Assembly: GCA_020628095.1 (NCBI GenBank)
Contig: JAHDFP010000016.1
Span: 1 to 64,000 of the forward strand
From: Saprospiraceae bacterium
GTDB taxonomy: Bacteria; Bacteroidota; Bacteroidia; Chitinophagales; Saprospiraceae
Direction: 5' to 3'
Length of the DNA stretch: 64,000 nt
The translations under genes and the position numbers were made by a program. The notes below the pieces were generated by a model. It was given only the letters and a program-made list of their open reading frames with translations. It had not been told where the DNA came from and ran no database searches. Below, piece after piece: positions 61,512 through 64,000 of the stretch (the stretch's first letter is position 1; every line of letters begins with the position of its first letter).

Positions 61512-62789
61512 TTACTTTAAACCTTCTATTTTTTCTTTGTACGTCTTAGACTTTTCTAAATCATTAAGCCTTGCATATATCTCTGAGAGTGCAATCAAAG
61601 TATTTCTATCGCTACCATTTAGTTTTTCTGCTGTCACGAAAAATGGCAATGCCTCACCAAATATCGCATCCATCTCAGACTTGGTCTGATCGTATTTTTT
61701 CATACCCGCAGAAGAAAGATCCTCCGAGAGATCATTAAGCTTATCTACGTAGGTCGCCGCCTTGTTGTAATAAAGAGCTCCCATACTATACGTTGCATCA
61801 AAGTTATTAGGTTCTCTGTCTAGTACTTCCTTATAGTAACTTGCTGCCTTATCGAAATAATTACTTGCCGCTTCCTCATCACCATCTTTTTTCATCTGCG
61901 TGTGTAACTGATCATAGACGCTACCAAGTGTGTTATATACCGAAAGGTTATCTGGTTCTTTTTCTATAGCCATCTCTAATTTGCCAATCAGCTTATCTAA
62001 CTCTCCTTTAGTTAAGTAGTGATTGATCTCAGCAAATAACAGCGCTGTGTCATCTGGATTAGCCTCTCTTCCTGCTGCAAGGTATCCTAATGCTTCCTCT
62101 TCGTTCTTATCTTTATTTATATTGTAAAGTGCTTCGTACACGAACGCATCCGCTTTACCCGACTCCATCAACATTTGGAATATAGGTGCAGAATCTTCCA
62201 ATCGTCCGCCTTGATAACCTGAGGCTGCCGTAGCAAACAGATGATCATTAACCATAGCCTCATCTTTGAGCCTACTTTCTTTGCCTAATTTGGATAATAT
62301 CTGGTATGCGCCATAAGCCGCATTATAATAATCAAAAGCGCTGCTATAATCCTCTGTCTGATAAGCGCTATATCCAAAGTTATTAAGGTATAACTCAGAA
62401 TCTTGCAATCCGTAAGTGATATCCTTCTGCCTTTTCTTGTCCCCTAATTCAAAGGCTTGTTTGAGCGCATTAAATGCATCTATAGGACCAGATGGATTGA
62501 CTAATGTATAGTCTCCCATTTGAGTATTTAAAAACTCCTTCTCTGCAACTTGATTAAGCAATTTAGCTTTTGATACTAGATACTTAGCATCACCTTTTAG
62601 AGCATCAGACTCTAATGCTGTATTCATTTGTGCTATGGCATTAGCCAGATCGTTAGCACTGACGCCATCTTTACCATCGAATTTTTTGATAACCTTTTCG
62701 GCACTTTTAAAGTCTTTGGACGGATCCTGAGACACGGCTGTACCTACTAACAATAACATCATAGGTATGACGAATAAAAACTTTTTCAT
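61512..62789 (-). CDS. Tetratricopeptide repeat protein, exported
   Basis: 425 residues with a signal peptide (cleavage near AVSQ). The rest is helical repeats, with typical TPR residues (AFDYYNAAYGAYQIL, NLSVYNTLGSVYDQL, NFDATYSMGALYYNKAATY, NTLIALSEIYARL). It is probably a periplasmic or outer-membrane-associated scaffold. No specific partner can be named. Confidence 0.8.
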   Translation of the reverse strand: MKKFLFVIPMMLLLVGTAVSQDPSKDFKSAEKVIKKFDGKDGVSANDLANAIAQMNTALESDALKGDAKYLVSKAKLLNQVAEKEFLNTQMGDYTLVNPSGPIDAFNALKQAFELGDKKRQKDITYGLQDSELYLNNFGYSAYQTEDYSSAFDYYNAAYGAYQILSKLGKESRLKDEAMVNDHLFATAASGYQGGRLEDSAPIFQMLMESGKADAFVYEALYNINKDKNEEEALGYLAAGREANPDDTALLFAEINHYLTKGELDKLIGKLEMAIEKEPDNLSVYNTLGSVYDQLHTQMKKDGDEEAASNYFDKAASYYKEVLDREPNNFDATYSMGALYYNKAATYVDKLNDLSEDLSSAGMKKYDQTKSEMDAIFGEALPFFVTAEKLNGSDRNTLIALSEIYARLNDLEKSKTYKEKIEGLK

Positions 62790-63001
62790 TTGTAATTAAA
62801 TTTGAATTTGTTGATTGTATCCTAACACAATATATATACTCCAAAGGTGAATCGAAAATCTTTAAAAAATGTTAAGATTTCCTTTGCCTTATGTTAATCA
62901 ATATTTTATTGACCCATTTAAATAAAGATACTTTCTTGTCGTCTAATCAAACTTCTACTTAAGAATCAGCACAGCACAACCTAACTTATATCAATGAATC
63001 A

Positions 63002-64000
63002 TTATTCTTCTTCGTCACCACTGCCATCATCCCCTGCTACGATGGCTATATCTGCAATGGAATCAGCAGAGTCTAATTTTATGACTTTGACACCCTGAGT
63101 GGCTCTTCCCATCACACGGATGTCATCTACTTTCATACGAATAATGATGCCATTCTTAGTCGTTATCATGAGATCGTCGGTATCCGATACAAGTTTAACC
63201 GACGCCACTTTTCCTGTCTTATCCGTGATTTGCATATTTTTCATACCCTTTCCACCTCTTCCGATTATAGAATAATCATTGACATCTGATCTCTTACCAA
63301 ATCCATTTTCCGAGACCACCATGATCGCCTTACCAGCTTCTGCGGTATCGTCGATCAACATTCCCACAATCTCATCACCAGCAGCCTCATCTATTTTCAT
63401 ACCTCTGACACCTGAGGCGGTTCTACCCATAGATCTGAGATTAGACTCGTTAAATCTAATGGCTCTCCCCTCTTTACTTGCCAATATGATATTAGTCGTA
63501 CCATTGGTCAATTTAGCTTCCAGTAAGTTGTCATCATCTCTTATGGTAATGGCATTGATACCATTAGTACGTGGTCTGGAGTATTGCTCTACTGGAGTTT
63601 TCTTGACCACACCATTCTTAGTAGCGAAGACGATATAGTTGTTATTGATAAATTCTTCGTCCGTCAGATCTTCTATCAGGATGTAAGCCTTGACCTTGTC
63701 ATCTTTAGTGAGATTAACAATATTCTGTATGGCCCTTCCTGTCGCCGTCTTAGATCCCTCCGGTATCTCAAATGCCCTCAACCAAAAACATCGTCCACGC
63801 TCAGTAAATAGCAAGAGATAGTTATGATTATTAGCGACAAATATATGCTCGAGATAATCCTCATTACGTGTCTTAGATCCCTTCGATCCACGTCCGCCTC
63901 TGGACTGAGTCCTGTATTCTTTGGAGTTCGTTCTTTTGATATATCCTAAATTAGATATGGTCACGACGACTTCCTCATTAGGTATTATGTCTTCTATATT
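63002..64000 (-). CDS. gyrA: DNA gyrase subunit A, C-terminal part (5' end outside window)
   Basis: The frame runs in from the right edge with 332 visible codons. The C-terminal beta-pinwheel is seen, beginning EDIIPNEEVVVTISNLGYIKR, with a GyrA-box-like QSRGGRGSKG and repeated blades (VFATKNGVVKKT, LASKEGRAIRF, MITTKNGIIIRM). The tail is acidic (GDDGSGDEEE). The pinwheel wraps DNA for negative supercoiling. The catalytic Tyr domain is outside the window. Confidence 0.95.
   Translation of the reverse strand, partial: NIEDIIPNEEVVVTISNLGYIKRTNSKEYRTQSRGGRGSKGSKTRNEDYLEHIFVANNHNYLLLFTERGRCFWLRAFEIPEGSKTATGRAIQNIVNLTKDDKVKAYILIEDLTDEEFINNNYIVFATKNGVVKKTPVEQYSRPRTNGINAITIRDDDNLLEAKLTNGTTNIILASKEGRAIRFNESNLRSMGRTASGVRGMKIDEAAGDEIVGMLIDDTAEAGKAIMVVSENGFGKRSDVNDYSIIGRGGKGMKNMQITDKTGKVASVKLVSDTDDLMITTKNGIIIRMKVDDIRVMGRATQGVKVIKLDSADSIADIAIVAGDDGSGDEEE

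Overview
The window is chromosomal DNA from a member of the Bacteroidota, most plausibly a gliding or marine lineage near the Saprospiria. The evidence is: type IX secretion (T9SS) sorting domains, a gliding motility-associated C-terminal domain, the rpmB-rpmG-DUF4295-ftsY cluster typical of the phylum, DUF6089 and DUF4412 families, weak ribosome binding sites, and promoter boxes of the TAnnTTTG type. The DNA is moderately AT-rich throughout, and clearly more so in one island at 36.0-39.7 kb.

Region by region. 0-4.75 kb: the 3' part of a giant collagen-like surface protein. Its real frame (frame 3) has no start inside the window. Almost every Y position of its Gly-X-Y triplets is Asp or Asn, and nine Cys-bracketed double EF-hand-like loops interrupt it. 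A T9SS cargo protein and a DUF4412 protein follow. 6.9-9.8 kb: an engB / glycerol-phosphate acyltransferase / DEDDh exonuclease operon. 10.5-18.9 kb: smc, an oligopeptidase B-like lipoprotein, an AraC regulator and a four-domain lipoprotein. 19-26 kb: a methyltransferase, a DUF6089-recQ-glycosyltransferase operon, a subtilase, and a molybdopterin oxidoreductase gene split by a +1 frameshift. 26-36 kb: an M1 peptidase with a CPBP membrane protease, a DUF6580 protein, a histidine kinase, a shortened PgpH-like HD hydrolase, a cobalamin adenosyltransferase, an ABC ATPase, a deoxynucleoside kinase and a YggS protein.

36.0-39.7 kb holds a compact, translationally coupled three-gene conflict system. 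It has a Cap4/DUF4297-type nuclease, a small middle component, and an SMC/Rad50-like ATPase with a zinc-knuckle hook. This matches the Lamassu / DdmABC / ABC-three-component architecture. It lies on the 3' side of a tRNA-Arg(ACG) gene, with a decayed T9SS sorting-domain fragment between them.

40-53 kb is housekeeping: a gliding-motility-type secreted protein, rpmB-rpmG-DUF4295, ftsY, a ccmE-ccmF cytochrome c maturation operon continuing into a DUF2520 protein, a small conserved protein and an LpxL-like acyltransferase, then purB and a GNAT acetyltransferase. 53.07-53.9 kb is a gene-free array of three hairpin-rich repeat units. 53.9-64 kb: an EEP-family hydrolase, purM, bshC, accD, a small secreted protein, hemE, dapB, a TPR protein and the C-terminal part of gyrA. 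A 7-1-7 palindrome (TATTGAT-A-ATCAATA) occurs upstream of both purM and accD.
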